From assembly GCA_026874595.1 (NCBI GenBank), contig CM049306.1:38086019-38150018 (forward strand): a stretch of DNA of 64,000 bases, written 5' to 3'. The notes under the pieces are model-generated. The model had not been told where the DNA came from. It saw only the letters and a list, made by a program, of their open reading frames with translations, and did no database searches. Source of the DNA: Sipunculus nudus (taxonomy: Eukaryota; Annelida; Sipuncula; Golfingiida; Sipunculidae). The translations under genes and the position numbers were made by a program. Shown here in pieces: positions 41,157 to 53,204 of this stretch. Position 1 is the stretch's first letter; the number at the start of each line of letters is the position of its first letter.

Positions 41157-41751
41157 CATTGATAGCACGTAGACCTAAATGAACATTTGGAGACTACATG
41201 TGCTGTCCCTCATGGATTTAATTCGAACTTCCCCGGGTCTTGACGTTGGGGTCGTGCTGGCCGCCGCAGGTGCAGGTTCAGGTGACAGTATAAACCCTTA
41301 CAATCCCGTTACGCCCCGCTCCAAAAGACGTTCTTTCTTCACCACACCAAAAAAGGTCAGGCGGTCAGCCCAGGCTGTGCAGGGCTGGCGAACAAAACAG
41401 CGGATTCTGAAGGAATGTATTACAACACCAACAACACCAAAGAAGAAAAGGTTCAATCCCTCATGCAGTAAAGCCAGCGACAACCCCGATACGTCTTTAG
41501 TCAATTCCAGCCACCAAAAGGCAAATTTCAAATTAAAACAAAAACCACACTTTGAACTGCTCAAAAAGCCACCGAAACATCAAAGGCAAGAAAAAATGGG
41601 ATGCGAAGAACCAGAAGATGATGCAGCAAATGTGACGGACAATGCCGATAGCCCCTGCCCTCAGCATCAACAGGAATCCGCGGTGTACAAGTTCAATGAA
41701 TCCCCCAAAAGGCGCTGCCGTGTGCCTGTGAAGGAAGCTAAAAGAATGAAG
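41157..41751 (+). CDS. First coding exon of an unrecognised basic nuclear-type protein
   Basis: Begins after a strong acceptor (pyrimidine tract, then TTTTCAG ending at 41156), so a 5' UTR exon lies upstream. In-frame TAG and TAA precede the first ATG (41179); a second ATG at 41212 gives MDLIRTSPGLDVG and may be the real start. The exon ends at ATGAAG|GTAAAT (donor 41752) in phase 0, giving 191 or 180 codons. The product is low-complexity and basic: YNPVTPRSKRRSFFTTPKK, then TTPTTPKKKR, an acidic patch (EEPEDD), and ESPKRRCR with KEAKRMK at the end. It has several Ser/Thr-Pro sites beside Lys/Arg clusters, as in CDK-regulated nuclear proteins. No family recognised. Reading past the donor gives only NRI and a stop. 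The downstream intron begins at once with a beta element (41790). Confidence 0.7.
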
Positions 41752-41789
41752 GTAAATCGGATTTGACGGATTATTATTTCCTTTTTTTA

Positions 41790-44471
41790 AGCGAACCTGT
41801 GAGCTTATGCGATGGCGCAGCGTCGTCCGTCCCTCGTCAGCCGTCCGCCGTCCAGGGCTGGCTTTCCGCCGTCCATGGCTGTAAGTCAGAAACTGTCTGA
41901 GCTAGTAGCTCCAAATTACATGTAAGAATTCGTCACATGTGAAACTTGGTGCCCTGGAGCTTATTATTGGGTATCTGCATTAATTTAGATTTTATAGAGA
42001 AAAAGCTTAAAAACCTTTAAAAATCTTCTTCTCTGAAACTGTCCTGCCAAATTGTCCAACATTTCACAGAAATGATCCCTGGAACAATCTCTCTCAATTT
42101 TGTTCGAATGGTTCCAGTTCGGAGATTTTTGGCCGAGTTACAGGAGGTTGAACTTAGTCATCTGTCCAAAAAAGCACACTAAAATTAAAATCTCAGAAAC
42201 GGCTAGAGCTATAATGACCAAATTTTATACCAATGTTTGTCACATATGTCATATCTGATTTTGAGGTATTGGTGGCGCCACCTACATTGATGTGTTTTTT
42301 ACAAGCGAAAATGTAATTTTAAACTCTTCAAGCTTATACACTGATTTATGATGAAACTGTTCAGCTGATTGGTTTGAACTTTACAAGAATTATTCTGTGG
42401 TAGGATTCTGCCAGTTTTATAAGAATAGATAGGGTAAATACAGTTTTAAAAAAGCATTGTAGCCATTTGAAAAAGGCTTTCTGTATTTGAAAACAGATTT
42501 GACTTCATGCAGCCAAGTCATGAGGTCACTCAGTACAAACAGGTGGGGTCCAGACATCACCATGGCAACTGACCTGGCTGGGGGGGGGGGGGTCTAGACA
42601 ATGTGTCTAGACACAGCGTCTAGACGTCTGGACACAATGTTTAGTTGCAGAATTGTTTGCATTTTAAGCGAATCGGGTTTATCATCAGGTCACATGTGAA
42701 CTGCTGCGCCTTCATTTTTGGTTCACCTCTGACCTTTCCTTGCTGCCCAGTGTCCATTTGTGCGTCTGTTTCCACACATAAACCCACATATCTCGGGAAC
42801 CGTTTGACCGATCATGCTAAAAATTTTGCACAAATGTAGCCCTTTGATAGCTTTATAACATACACTAAAAATGGTGGCGCCACCTGCAACCATTTTTGCA
42901 CAGCGTCCATCTGTTCATCTGCCTTGGGATAATATTACTCATATCTCAGCAGTGGTTTGACTTATCCACCTAAAATTATGCAGGTTTATACATCCTGGAC
43001 AGCTTTCTCGATTTTATGACAGGTGGCGCCACCTACATTCACATTTACTCTGTAGACATCCAAGCTCATATCTCGGGAACCGTTTGACCGATTTGCCCAA
43101 AATTTTGCATGTGTATAGGTCTTACATAGCTCTTTATCATAGGCAAAACTGGTGGTGCCACCTGCAACCACTTATGCACAGCGTCCATCTGTTCATCTGC
43201 CTTGGGATAAAATCACTCATATCTCAGCAGTGGTTTGACTTATCCACCTGAAATTTTGCAGTTTTATACATCCTGTACAGGTTTCTCGATTTTATGACAG
43301 GTGTCGCCACCTACATTCACATTTACTCTGCAGACATCCAAGCTCATATCTAGGGAACCGTTTGACCAATTAGGCCAAAATTTTGCATGTGTATAGATCT
43401 CACATAGCTCTTCATCATAGGCAAAACTGATGGTGCCACTTGCAACTATTTATGCCTTGCGTCCATCTGTTCATCTGCCTTAGGTTAAAATCACTCATAT
43501 CTCAGCAGTGGTTTGACTTTTCCACTTGGAATTTTGCAGGTATTTTACATTCTTGACAGCTTTCTCGATTTTATGACAGGTGGCTCCACCTACATTCACG
43601 TTTACTCTGCAGACATCCAAGCTCATATCTCGGGAACCGTTTGACGGATTGGGCCAAAATTTTGCATGTATATAGATCTCACATAGCTCTTCATCATAGG
43701 CAAAACTGGTGGTGCCACCTGCAACCATTTATGCACAGCATCCATCTGTTCATCTGCCTTAGGTTAAAATCACTCATATCTCAGCAGTGGTTTGGCTTAT
43801 CCACCTGAACTTTTGCAGGTATTTTACATCCTTGACAGCTTTCTCGATTTTATGACAGGTGTCTTCACCTACATTCACATTTACTCAGCCGACATCCAAG
43901 CTCATATCTTGGGAACCGTTTTACCGATTAGGCCAAAATTTTGCATGTGTATAGATCTCACATAGCTCTTCTTTATAGGCAAAACTGGTGGCGCCACCTG
44001 CAACCACTTATGCACAGCATCCATCTGTTCATCTGCCTTGGGATAAAATCACTCATATCTCGGCAGTGGTTTGACTTATCCACCTGAAATTATGCAGGTT
44101 TATACATCCTGGACAATTTTCTCGATTTTATGACAGGTGGCACCACCTACATTCACGTTTAAGCTGCAGATATCCATGCTAATATGCAACACACCACGCT
44201 CTATTACCCTTGCCACTTAATCCATGCCTCACTTCACCCGTCCCACTCTAATTTATGCGGATACACATAGTGGCTTGTCGACTACCCATATTCTGGTTTT
44301 AAAATTTTTTAGTCCGAAACTTGCGGGTCAGAAACGTCCATTTTGCTGAAATCATGATGACTAAGGTAGATATGCAGGCCTTAGGAGGATCAATATTAAA
44401 TTTTAAAAATAAACCTCCATTCATACTCCTAAACTTTGCACAGGTTCGCATTAGGCCTGTAGGCCTTGTTT
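41790..44471 (+). mobile_element. Beta-family element D
   Basis: Plus orientation. The 5' end has GCGAACCTGTGAGCTTATGC (exact inverted partner CACAGGTTCGC at 44439-44449), then a GTCCGTC-rich run. Next comes a 500-bp segment matching elements C and E in reverse, with GGTGGCGCCACC at 42271. The main core is a 278-bp tandem array (42700-44180). The 3' end has the AGGCCTGTAGGCCT hairpin (44453-44466) and TTGTTT. It starts 38 bp after the splice donor at 41752, so it lies in the first intron of the plus-strand gene. Confidence 0.75.
42700..44180 (+). repeat. 278-bp tandem array inside element D
   Basis: CCATCTGTTCATCTGCCT recurs at 42907, 43184, 43462, 43742 and 44021 (spacing 277-280). Each unit carries two palindromic boxes, GGTGGCGCCACC or single-base decayed forms (exact at 42873, 43022 and 43987). 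ORFs such as 42986-43171 and 43495-43728 (-) are the repeat read through. Confidence 0.9.
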
Positions 44472-44888
44472 AGGTTTTCCACCAGTTTCTCAACCTACGG
44501 ACTCGTTCTGTCAACCATGCTCCACTACCATCATCGTCGCCTTCTTATTTTTCCTTTTTCATTATAATATCATCACTTTCATGATGTTAATGTTTTATCT
44601 CTTTCAACATGTATTTTTTTTTTATTTTCCTCAAGATGCCAATTCTGTTGGCCGTATTATTATACATATTCCTGCATAAACTCAGTTTGTTTAAACACAT
44701 ACCGCTGCATTTTAACTTTGCGTTTTCTAATCTGATTCAAGCCTTATTGAATATACGAGTCCCATTTGACATTTTGTTAGACAATTTTTAGAATGACCAT
44801 GCACCGCGTGACCGGATATGTATCCTGTTTGCCAGTTACAGTCTAAATGATTCAAAGCCCCGAGTAAATGAACACGCGCCATTTCAGG

Positions 44889-44976
<88 letters not shown>

Positions 44977-45698
44977 CCGGGGGGGATTCGAGTACGTCGT
45001 GGTTATATGTTGTACTTTATATACCATAAGATTTCCTTATTCATGTTTCAACTAGTATCGAGTAAAATGACCTGCTGGGACACCGTGACCTGCTATACAT
45101 TTATGTTATATAGTGCATGCACTTTCAGATTAGCGAGTGAGAAAGGAAAACGCTCCCCATTGACTTTGCTGTCAAAAAACTGTAGATGTGTTGTTTGTTC
45201 TCTGCATGGCACATATACCCATAACTCTATAGTCTCCTGTTCGGGAAAGACGTTCAGTGAGATATTATGTGATCTCATACAATTAAGCCAAGCATTCACA
45301 TATTTTAAATAACAATATAAGTGTCATTAGTTGTTGATGTAAAAAATTTAGGTACGTGTATTATCTAAGAACTTTAAAGAATTGAGAAGAAATGCAAAAC
45401 GGCTTATATATCACGTCGATCTAACATGCTACGGATCTATAACAAAGGTAGCGTTTGCCCCATAACCCATAATATATTTTGGTCAGTGATGTAAGTTAAG
45501 TTTTCCAGAGAGAAATTATCACGACCTATCAGCGTTTCTAGTTATATAAGGGTTACGATTGATTGCCCCTTTTGATGGACAGATAGTTAGGGTAACAAGG
45601 AAAAACGGCGGACATTTGCCCACCCCTGCATGTTGGTTGGATGACAATGCAATTGTCGGCTGGTTATTTGATTTTAGCGCGGTTGCATGACTCAACAA

Positions 45699-45742
<44 letters not shown>

Positions 45743-46621
45743 AGATACTGTTATAAGGTAAAAGCATTTAATCTGTCCGCTGTCGGTGGTTATAATTTTG
45801 GACTAGTGAAGTCTTTCATATATGCTTTTGCGACGTTATTTCATCAATTAGTTCATAGAAAATCACCACGCTTTAGATAAGTTGAAAAACAGATGTTAAT
45901 ACCGGATTTGCACATTCATTTACATCATGATTTCAACTTATATAACTGCAAAGCGTGACTCATCGATAAATGGAAACGGGTCAAATATATAGATCATCCG
46001 CCAGTCACCTTAAAATGGAAACTGTGTGACCTGCACTTGAATGGTAATTTTGATTACTTGCATTCCTATGTCAGCGGTAACTGTTTTCAACCACTCAGCC
46101 AGGGTAGGCTATTTTTGGCGCGTGTTCTGCATCAGAGTTAACCGTTAATATCCACGTGCCTATGTCACATGAATGTGTTTAGAGTGGAACAGTAAATTAT
46201 ACCAGCGGAACAATGCAAAGTGTTTAGATGTACTTAATGACATGTTTGCTTTCACAGTTTTGTGTATATTTATATATTCCAATAACCGAGCCCATCCACA
46301 ACAAAGTGTTTAAAACAAACGCAAAATAACATATTTACTTGAAATATAATGGCGGATCACGCTATTTTAAATCCATGCATGTAAAACTATAACCTTAATT
46401 CGCAATTGTGAATTACTGCTATATATACCTATTCGTAAATGATTAAATTTTTTAGATTTTTAATTTTATCTTTCGTTTGTGCGATTGAAATTGAATGACA
46501 ATTTCGACACTTGGATATTATTTCGCCAGAAAGCATTATTGAGTGCAGGCTGCAGTTTCGCAGTATATCAAGTGATTTTTTTAATCGTATACATTTAGAC
46601 CTATAATCGCATAATAGTGTT

Positions 46622-46656
<35 letters not shown>

Positions 46657-47609
46657 GCTCCCTTCAGCCCTTCAGTTTGTACATATTATCATGTCCAGTT
46701 ATAAAGCGTGCATTTGTCATTTCCCTTAGAACTATATGCACTGTTTTCTTTATGCATAGTTATAGAAGATCATCAGCTTCATGCAGCTTACTTTTATTTA
46801 ATAACAGGGCTCATCCTACTCTCACGATTTTCCACGAAGCGGACAAAGGGAGCGAATAGTGGAATCTCTATACATTTCATTGGATTACACGTATTGTAGT
46901 AATGACCAGGGTCGACTCAGAGACGGCTGGGGGTCTATAAATGGGTTTGAAAAGTAATATAAATAAAGCCAGGAGCAACGCTTTGCAGTTTGGCCGAGGT
47001 CAGTGTATAAATATGATTTAAGTAATTACCTCCGCCAACAGAGGTGACACGGGGTAATGTGATCGGCCGTGTGTATTACCTGTGTGTGTTCGAGCCAGAT
47101 CCTGTGGAAATTTTGTGGAAAGATGGACTATTGCAAGGGGGGGGGGGGGAGGGCGAAGGGAAACTATTACTTAGGACAAATCAGTAAAAAAATAAAATGT
47201 GCATGACGCACAGGGATACGTTAAAAACAAGGACACACTGTTCAGTTACGGAAGTTGAAAATGTTTAGCCCGACGGAGTTTACAGCTATACTGCAGCAGC
47301 TGACTTGGTATTTCGTCTTTCATTTTGCTCGTGATATCGATTGTTGAATAGTTTAATAATGAACATAAAAACGGCTTAAAAATTATTTTTTTTAATACAA
47401 ACGGCGAAGGCAGTCTGGGTATACCCCTGTGTATATACGTGAAGAAGGAAAGAAGCAGAAAGAATCGAAAAGGAGAAAACAATATTTTGTACTGTATATT
47501 AAATCCTTCATTGTTTTTTTTATTTTCCAACGTATGCTTTGGAATGTTTATATATATCTTGTAGAGGCGTTTGAAGCTAGAAGTTCTGCAAATTATAAGA
47601 CGAACGCGG
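44472..47609. other. No gene recognised; microsatellites
   Basis: Holds (TA)n arrays at about 44893-44973, 45702-45738 and 46627-46653. A CCCCCGGGGGG stretch directly follows the first. A poly-G run lies at 47137-47149. At 47030-47100 a CCTCCGCCAACAGAGG inverted motif may be a fragment of another repeat family. No coding exon recognised. Confidence 0.5.
44893..44973. repeat. (TA)n microsatellite, about 80 bp
   Basis: The longest TA array in the window, abutting CCCCCGGGGGG. Confidence 0.95.
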
Positions 47610-48240
47610 GCGGAGCTTCGTCACCTCAGAGATCGTTACCAGCACCTGAGAGAGGAATGACCCGAACAGGTCATCTGACAGATCTTTGACAGCAGCTGAG
47701 GGAAGAATGAAACGCCCAGGCCATCTGAGAGAGATCTTTGCCAGTGTCCGAGTGAGAAATGGCCCGTCAAGGTCATCTGACAGATCTTTGCCAGCAGCTG
47801 GGAGAAGAATGAAACGCCCAGGTCATCTGAATAAGATCTCTGCCAGTATTCGAGTGAGGAATGACCCGTTCAGGTCATCTGTCTCAGTTCTTTGCCAGTA
47901 TCCGAGTTAGGAATGACCCGTTCAGGTCATCTGACTGAGTTCTTTGCCAGTATCCGAGCGAGGAATGACCCGTTCAGGTCATCTGACAGGGTTCTTTGCC
48001 TGTATCCAAGTGAGGAATGATCCGTTCAGGTCATCTGTCAGAGATCTTTGCCAGTATCTGAGTGAGGAATGACCCGTTCAGTTCATCTGACAGAGATCTC
48101 TTCCAGCATATTATGAAAGGATGACCAGTCTAGGTCATCTGACAAAGATCTTTGCCAGCATTTTAGAAAGGAATAACCCCTCCAGGTTACCTGTAAGAGA
48201 TCAGTGCCGGCATTTAATGAAAGGATGACCCGCCCAGGTT
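47610..48240 (+). repeat. 52-bp minisatellite, about 12 units
   Basis: AATGACCCGTTCAGGTCATC followed by TGACAGAGATCTTTGCCAGT and GAGTGAGG, repeated with a spacing of 50-52 bp (landmarks 47657, 47706, 47758, 47809, 47861, 47912, 47964, 48016, 48068 and on). Units alternate between an AAACGCCCAGG and a GACCCGTTCAGG form early in the array. ORFs here reflect the repeat. Confidence 0.9.
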
Positions 48241-48624
48241 ATGTCTAGACTTGAATTAACTACAAATTAATAAAAAAAAAACACTGACATTTTGAAGTAT
48301 ACTTGTTAAGCCTTTCATGTTAAGTTAAATTTGTATGTATATTTTTATTATATATTATATGTATATATGTATATTATTTGCGTTACAATCATGAGTTAAC
48401 TTTTATTTTATTTTAAATTTGTATACCCTGAGCATATTAAACCAAACATGTTAAGATACCTAGTATAATAGGATGCCGGAACCTTCATGTAATTTCTCCC
48501 TCAATCACTACGATGTCATGGTTCACCGATAATGATACCATAAACCAACTACTGTGTACTCCAACAACGAGATATCCAACAGCAAATATATATTGTCCAT
48601 GCTCTCTTTGTCTCCCATTCTTTA

Positions 48625-48627
<3 letters not shown>

Positions 48628-48691
<64 letters not shown>
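48628..48691. repeat. (TC)n microsatellite
   Basis: About 64 bp of CT dinucleotides with one CTCG interruption near the left edge. Confidence 0.95.
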
Positions 48692-48693
<2 letters not shown>

Positions 48694-49340
48694 TCTGGGC
48701 TGGACCGGACCGTGAACACAAAATACCGGATCGTTTATCCCTGGACCGGACCGTTCCACCTAACTTTTAAAGGTTTAACCTTAACAGATGACTTCATAAT
48801 TTTAGTTTCAACCTACCGATCTTGTTATGAACTAGGGGGGTTAATTAATCTCTCAAAGAAAGACTATTTAGCTACGTAAAATGTATTAAAAGCAATGGAA
48901 ACTATACAATAGGATAATAATATACGTGTATTATGTTACATTTATTTTTTTATCTCTGAGTTTTAGAAAAGAGTCATTTTTGTTATTAACTTATTAGACT
49001 GGAGTGACATAGTAAGCATTACACCTGCTGTGTTGAACAATGCCAATGCATTTCCTCTGCATCACTCTGTATCACATGCACTATGATAAGAACAATTTCA
49101 ATATATTATACAGAGACCTATATATACTCTAAATATTTATTCATTCAGCATGAGATTTATAAGTTTACTGTTTTCAAATCGCACTTAAACCACTACATAA
49201 CTATTCGGCTTATGTCAACCCGCATCCATCCCAGCCCAGCAAATTTTTTTAAAACTACAAATTTGATTTATTTTAGTGCTATTTTAATAAATGGACCGGA
49301 CCGTTATGTGATGGACCGGACTACCATGGGTGTCCGCACC

Positions 49341-49346
<6 letters not shown>

Positions 49347-49389
<43 letters not shown>
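49347..49389. repeat. (TA)n microsatellite
   Basis: About 43 bp of AT dinucleotides followed shortly by (GA)n. Confidence 0.95.
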
Positions 49390-49392
<3 letters not shown>

Positions 49393-50098
49393 TCATAGAG
49401 AGAGAGAGAGAAAAGGGGAGGGAGATAAGTGTTGTATTATATCCATACATACTGTACTTTTATTGTAACCATGTGTTCACATGCACAGAATATTGATATC
49501 GACCACGTCTGTTTGACACACAATAATGGAATTATTACACTCTCAGGAAACCAAGTCTGTTTATCAGGAATCCCCACCCAATTGGTAAGCTGTACAATCA
49601 GATATTGGTTGTTGTTGCGGGGGCGAACTTACAATTATGGTCTGTCTTTTATAAATAGAACAAGGTTTATGGGGGCGTGGTGTACACGTGATTACCATGA
49701 GGCAGATGTTACTGTCACGATATCTGTGGATGTGGTTGAATACGTTTTCCTCCCATCCCCGTTTGCTGTTAGCCAGTCTTTATTTATTCTATAACTGATA
49801 ATTGTTTTCACAATTGCTGTGCCATATTCATGTGATATAACAGATGCATGTGATTTCTTAATTTCCGGTTGTACTATACCTTGTTTGCATTGCTTCCACA
49901 AACGTACACAGGTGACGGACCTTGGCGTGAATTAGACTTGGGCTTTCCTTTTGAGTTCCGTCCATCCAAGTGGATATACTATTTATGAACTGGAATTCAG
50001 ATATACAGATCGTTTCATATAAATAAAAAAATCATGCTTTACAGGGACTTCATATTTTGGTCACGTGGCCATAGGCATCCGAGTGCATTCCAATTTTT

Positions 50099-52000
50099 AG
50101 CTCAGCTGACTGTAAGTCATCTGAGCTATAGCGATCACCCTTTGTCCGTCGTCCGTCTGTCTGTTCGTCCGTCTGTCCGTCCGTCCGTGAACCTGGCACA
50201 AATCGTAACCGCTGAACCTAGAAATTTGTAACTTGAGATGCTGAGAGGTCCATGAAAAATCTCCTTGGAAACCAGAAATGAGGTCTCTGTTACCCATATC
50301 CTTCGAGCTTTGGGGCCCCAAATTACCCCCCGGAATATTAAAAATATCATACAAAAACTTCAATATCTCAATTACTACATCACTGATGGTCATGATTTTT
50401 GGCATACATATTAATCATGAGATGTTCAATCAGTTCCTGCAGACTGGTGGCGCCACCTGTATTTTTCGATTTTTTACGAATTTTTTTCTCTATTTTTGAG
50501 ACCTTTAAAAATGTGAACATCTGTTAACAAGGCACAAAACGTAAAGACAGGACCTAGAATCTTCATTCTTTACACACTGAGAGACCTATGAAAAGTCTCC
50601 ATGGAAACCAGAAATTAGGTCACTGATACCCATATTCTTTAAGCTATGGAGCCCAAAAGTAACCCCCCCCCCCAGAATAGTCAAATATTTCATACAAAAA
50701 CGTCAATATCTCCTTAACTACATCACTGATGGTCATGATTTTTGGCATACATATTGATCATGAGATGTTTCATCAGTTTCTGCAGATTGGTGGCGCCACC
50801 TGTATTTTTTTATTCTTTACGAATTGTTTTCTCTATTTTTGAGACCTTTAAAAATGTGAACATCTGTTAACAGGGCACAAATCGCAATGACTGGACCTAG
50901 AATCTTCATTCTTGACACAGTAAGAGACCTATGAAAAGTCTCCATGGAAACCTGAAATTAGGTCTCTGATACCCATATCCTTTGAGCTATGGCACTCCAA
51001 AGTACAGCTCAGAATAATGGAAACTTTCATACAAAAGCTGAAGTATCTGAACAACTATTGCAGAGATCACCTTAATTGTTTGCATGGATATTGATCATGG
51101 AGTGTTTCATCAATTTCTGCAGACTGGTGGCACCACCTGTATTTGTTCAGGTTTTTTAACGAATTTTTTTCTCTATTTTTGAGACCTTTAAAAATATGAA
51201 CATCTGTTAACAGGGCACAAATCATAACAACTGGACCTAGAATCTTCATTCTTGACACACAGGGAGACCCGTGAAAAGTCCCCATGGAAACCTGAAATTA
51301 GGTCTCTGTTACCCATATCTTTTAAGCTGTATGGCTCCAAAGTACCCCCCAGAATAAAGAAAAATTTGATACAAAAACTGCAGTATCTCAATAACTACAA
51401 CACTGATGGTCATGATTTTTCGCATACATATTGATCATGAGGTGTTCCATCAGTTTCTGCAGACTGGGTGAGCCACCTCTATTTTTTACAAATTTTTACG
51501 ATTTTTTTTCTCTTTTTTTGATACCTTTAAAGATGTGGTTATCTGTCAACAGGGTACAAATCGCAACAACTGGACCTAGAATCTTCATTCTTGTCATGCA
51601 AGAAAGCCCATGAAAAGTGCCTGTGGAAACTTAAAATTAGGTCTCTGTTACCCATATCCTTCAAGCTATAGGACTCCGAAGTATCCCTCAGAATAATGGA
51701 AAATTTGATACAAAAGCTGAAGTATCTGAACAACTAATGCAGAGATCACCATGATTCTTTGCATGTATATTGTTTTTATTAGTTTCTGCAGACTGGTGTA
51801 GCCACCTGTATTTTTTTTAAGTTTAAGCATTTTTTCTCAATTTTTGAAATATATATAAATGCAGACACAATCTTGGCCTGTTGGTTAATCTGTTTGATGC
51901 TTCAGTTGAATGGGTATATACTACCATTCAGATGATAAAATTTCCTTTTGCGAATCTCTTCCCAGTCAGCTGAGCGTCATGACCCATGGGTCACTTGTTT
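50099..52000 (+). mobile_element. Gamma-family element G, complete
   Basis: The 5' end has AGCTCAGCTGACTGTAAGTC, which folds with CTGAGCTA (50098-50128), then a (GTCC)n-rich run (50150-50190). The core is about five units of a 340-bp repeat. The 3' end has CAGTCAGCTGAGC (51963-51975), an exact 13-bp inverted copy of GCTCAGCTGACTG (50100-50112). A perfect 14-bp palindrome TGACCCATGGGTCA (51980-51993) and CTTGTTT follow. No coding capacity. This is the reference copy for the gamma family. Confidence 0.8.
50220..51850 (+). repeat. 340-bp tandem array inside element G
   Basis: The landmark ACCTTTAAAAATGTGAACAT lies at 50501, 50844, 51184 and (diverged) 51523. Each unit has CTGGTGGCGCCACCTGT or a decayed form (exact box at 50446 and 50789) and a C run of 3 to 11 bases before AGAATA. 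Confidence 0.9.
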
Positions 52001-53204
52001 TCTGTACCGATCCCTCGCTGACTAAAGTAACAACAAACACAAAAAGATTTGCCATTTGGAAGGCAAGAGGGATATTGTGGTGCAGGCAATTTCTTAATTG
52101 CATGTTATGCATTCTTGTTAGACGAAAAGTAATCATTCTATCAAATTACAAATTCGATCATCAGTTGCTTATCATAAGTAATGGCCCATATGGGTCATGA
52201 GACTCAGCTTAAAATTAAATTTTTACACAGAAATCAAATTCCCTCCACTTTGCAGGGTGTAAATGTCTTCATCAGGACACAAGTGATATCTTGATTGTAT
52301 GACGATACATATATTTTGCTCTTTTAAACATAAGTAATGAAGCCCGCCTGCCAAATATTTCTCATGCCCTTAAAACGGTTACAAATTCTTTCAAGCTAAT
52401 GGGAGGGCAGTCAGACAGGTGGACGATGGGCGAAGAGATAACTGTATTCCGAGTTTTTAGCCAGTATAAGTACCAACTGAAGTAGGATTATAGGTGGCAG
52501 CACCAATATTGTTAAACTGATTAAACTGCCCATGAACACATCCACTTCCTGGAAATCCATGAACCACTGCAGAGAATCTGATACATTTGCTATGGTTTGA
52601 CAGACTGAATAATATCGAGTAAATATGCGTAAACATGAATTGAAAGTGCTGTTTCAACCAGTCTTGTTATACTTATAATAAACTCATTCATAATCAATCA
52701 GCACAGATGTTTCAGGACAATCAATGAATTGTAAACATGAAATGAAAGTGCTGTTTGAACCAGTCTTGTTAAACTAATAATAAACTTTTCCAAAATCAAT
52801 CAGCACAGATGTTTCAGGACAATCCATGCATACCCCCACCCCTTCCACACACACACACCTGCCGATGACTGAACTGGCACAATAGTTGCAATTCGGCTTG
52901 TAAAAAAATACAAGAACAAATAAAAACTGGAAAACAGGCTGCGCGAACAGTCGAACTAATAAAACGCCATGAATTATATATATACATGTATGCCACGTTC
53001 TAGGACAATGCATGAACCAAAGCTAAGAAACTGACACAACTGTATATTTTGTAACTCATTAAACCCCTGTCACACTTTTTGGTCTCATATTAACATTAAA
53101 TACATGAAATGATTAACATGCATAGGGTTGTAACCAATGCATTATTTATCGAGATATTTGAGTTTTTGTATGAAATTTTACTGAGAAAAGACAACAGTGA
53201 ATAT
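52001..53204. other. No gene; gamma 3' fragment and a 103-bp duplication
   Basis: A lone gamma 3' end in minus orientation (TGGCCCATATGGGTCATGAG at 52182) is present. A 103-bp tandem duplication spans about 52625-52830 (CAGCACAGATGTTTCAGGAC at 52699 and 52802). No coding sequence recognised. Confidence 0.6.

Larger units (their letters stand above)
48241..50098. other. No gene recognised; microsatellites
   Basis: Contains a (TC)n array (48628-48691), (TA)n at 49347-49389, and the motif GGACCGGACCGT near 48711, 48743 and 49296. An ORF at 49429-49794 (+) has no recognised domain. Confidence 0.45.

Noticed and set aside
42986-43728. Paired minus ORFs (MVAGGTTSFAYD...)
   Set aside because: Same reason: two units of the 278-bp array read through.
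48485-48770. Arg-Glu and Ser-Leu repeat ORFs
   Set aside because: Translation of the (TC)n microsatellite on the two strands.
49429-49794. 121-aa plus-strand ORF
   Set aside because: No recognisable domain, no convincing splice sites, and it starts in a low-complexity region.
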